Shown here: in pieces, positions 63,108 through 64,000 of the stretch
Layout of the letters: each line of letters starts with the position of its first letter
Position numbering within the stretch: position 1 is the stretch's first letter
Assembly: GCF_001955695.1 (NCBI RefSeq)
Contig: NZ_CP019236.1
Span: 3,224,001-3,288,000 of the forward strand
Direction of reading: 5' to 3'
DNA length: 64,000 nucleotides
From: Rhodoferax koreense
GTDB taxonomy: Bacteria > Pseudomonadota > Gammaproteobacteria > Burkholderiales > Burkholderiaceae_C
Program-made: the position numbers and the translations under genes
The notes under the pieces: generated by a model
What the model was told of the DNA's origin: nothing
What the model saw: only the letters and a program-made list of their open reading frames with translations
The model's database searches: none

Positions 63108-63143
63108 GGCCATACCGGCCATATCGGCCATATCGGCCATATC
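63108..63143. repeat. Four tandem copies of a 9-bp unit upstream of rnhA
   Basis: GGCCATATC occurs three times, preceded by a variant GGCCATACC, and followed by a partial unit, in the 96-base gap between the methyltransferase and rnhA genes. It may vary in copy number; no regulatory role is known. Confidence 0.7.
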
Positions 63144-63162
63144 GGCCACTAGGACCGGATGG

Positions 63163-63948
63163 TCAGCCCGCATCATGGCCGTGACCGGCGCGATGCTGGC
63201 GGTTGGCCACCGGCACCGGCGCGCTGGCCCGGGCCTTGACTGGCTTCCAATTGGCGCCGAGCAGGCGCATGCCACGCACCCGCTTCACCGCCACCATGAA
63301 ATAAACGCCGCCGAAGATCGACCACCAGCGTTCGCCCGCGCGGTCCATCCATTCGAAACGATTGAGCCAGGCCTCGCTGGCCACCGAAGGGCGGTAGCAA
63401 CCGAAACGCACCGATTCAACCTCGAAGCTGAGCAGCTTCAGCCAGTCGCGCAGACGCCAGAAGCCGATGAATTCGCCTGCGTCGGGCAGATACAGCTCGC
63501 CGAAGCCCAGCCGGCGATACAGCCGTGCGCGGCGTTGGCGCATGCCCCACAGGCTCGCCGGGTTGAAGCCGCAGACCACCACCCGGCCCTCGGGCACGAG
63601 CACGCGCTCGACCTCGCGCAGCGTGGCATGCGGGTCGGGGCTGAGCTCCAGTGCATGCGGCAGCAGCACCAGGTCGAGGCTGCCCTCGGCGAAAGGCAGG
63701 GCTGCGAAGTCCGTCACCAGGGCGGTGCGCGCCGCGGCGGGGCCGGGTAAAGATGCATCGCTGGCCAGCCAGCGGTGCGGCATGCGGTTATTCTGCAGGC
63801 CGGCGAGCGCGGGCAGACCGAGTTGCAGCGCGTGGTAGCCGAAGATGTCGGCCACCGCTTCGTCGAAGCGCGCCTGCTCCCAGCCCAGCAGGTAGCGGCC
63901 AGGGGGTGTTTCAAACCACTCCTGCAAACCTATAATTTGACCGCTCAT
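63163..63948 (-). CDS. Class I SAM-dependent methyltransferase (YafS-like)
   Basis: A 261-residue methyltransferase. The post-I acidic region and VVVCGFNPASLWGMRQ near the centre match the YafS group found beside gloB and rnhA. The SAM-binding strand is weak at the usual GxGxG position, and the substrate is unknown. Its ATG and the gloB ATG share CATG (63946-63949), so the starts overlap on opposite strands; GGAAG in the gloB coding sequence serves as its ribosome site. Confidence 0.8.
   Translation of the reverse strand: MSGQIIGLQEWFETPPGRYLLGWEQARFDEAVADIFGYHALQLGLPALAGLQNNRMPHRWLASDASLPGPAAARTALVTDFAALPFAEGSLDLVLLPHALELSPDPHATLREVERVLVPEGRVVVCGFNPASLWGMRQRRARLYRRLGFGELYLPDAGEFIGFWRLRDWLKLLSFEVESVRFGCYRPSVASEAWLNRFEWMDRAGERWWSIFGGVYFMVAVKRVRGMRLLGANWKPVKARASAPVPVANRQHRAGHGHDAG
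63909..63936 (+). promoter_or_regulatory. Probable gloB promoter, possibly near-leaderless
   Basis: TATAAT (63931-63936), a perfect -10, lies 10 bases before the gloB ATG, with a weak -35 TTTCAA (63909-63914) 16 bases upstream. The start site would fall about four bases before the ATG. It lies within the first codons of the opposing methyltransferase gene. Confidence 0.5.
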
Positions 63949-64000
63949 GAACTTACTTCCGCTGCCCGCCTTCGCGGATAACTACATCTGGCTGGTACAC
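63947..64000 (+). CDS. gloB: Hydroxyacylglutathione hydrolase (first 18 codons; runs off the window)
   Basis: The fragment reads MNLLPLPAFADNYIWLVH, the typical N-terminus of glyoxalase II, which hydrolyses S-lactoylglutathione to lactate and glutathione. The metal-binding motif lies beyond the window. Divergent pairing with a YafS-like methyltransferase gene supports the call. The start overlaps that gene's start (CATG). Confidence 0.85.
   Translation, partial: MNLLPLPAFADNYIWLVH

Overview
The window is GC-rich, densely packed bacterial chromosome with no rRNA, tRNA, CRISPR array, prophage or insertion sequence that I could find. Gene content and order point to a betaproteobacterium of the order Burkholderiales, most likely family Comamonadaceae (Variovorax/Acidovorax-like). 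The supporting signs are the dapC-dapD-pilU-dapE-prmB cluster, Bug/TctC binding proteins, an imuA-imuB-dnaE2 SOS cassette, the cysI-DUF934-cysH-cysD-cysN sulfate assimilation run, pobA with an IclR regulator, and dispersed palindromic intergenic repeats of a kind I associate with this family. Family assignments rest on reading the protein sequences; no database search was run.

Layout. 1-1.5 kb: 5' part of an MscS channel gene and a YitT membrane protein. 1.5-6.7 kb: a sigma-54 activator (AcoR type) divergent from aldehyde dehydrogenase, zinc alcohol dehydrogenase and DUF779 genes, with a readable -24/-12 promoter and twin palindromes upstream. 6.7-14.1 kb: accessory metabolism on the minus strand (VOC protein, secreted unknown, EamA exporter, AraC regulator, MetX-like hydrolase, Bug binding protein, D-tartrate dehydratase) facing a LysR gene. 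14.1-19.6 kb: lysine/diaminopimelate genes dapC, dapD, dapE with a PilU-type ATPase and prmB. 19.6-24.2 kb: REP-like hairpin, gnd, yheS-type ABC-F gene and two small membrane or membrane-associated proteins. 24.3-29.7 kb: LexA-controlled mutagenesis cassette. 29.7-32 kb: dispersed repeat, secreted unknown and a leucine-rich-repeat protein kinase. 32-34.2 kb: IclR regulator and pobA. 34.1-37.2 kb: a tightly coupled modB-modA-modC-modE-SRPBCC operon. 37.4-42.6 kb: CoA-transferase and GntP permease behind a second sigma-54 promoter, divergent from their probable activator. 42.8-50.2 kb: GGDEF/EAL protein, YgiQ radical-SAM protein, Gfo/Idh/MocA oxidoreductase and HD-GYP protein. 50.2-59 kb: Ldh-family dehydrogenase, TauE/SafE exporter, sulfate assimilation genes, ferredoxin and ferredoxin-NADP reductase. 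59-64 kb: secreted unknown, PHB-depolymerase-like esterase, exonuclease I, RNase HI, methyltransferase and the start of gloB.

How it fits together. Two separate sigma-54 modules each pair a bEBP gene with a divergent catabolic operon: alcohol/aldehyde oxidation, and uptake plus CoA activation of a short-chain acid. The sulfur block would supply sulfide from APS or PAPS, with TauE/SafE handling sulfite or a sulfonate product, and the ferredoxin/FNR pair next to it could donate electrons. Two genes of the sulfur block (cysN and, less clearly, the DUF934 gene) begin with codons that look derived from a dispersed intergenic repeat; I consider this the most unusual observation in the window.
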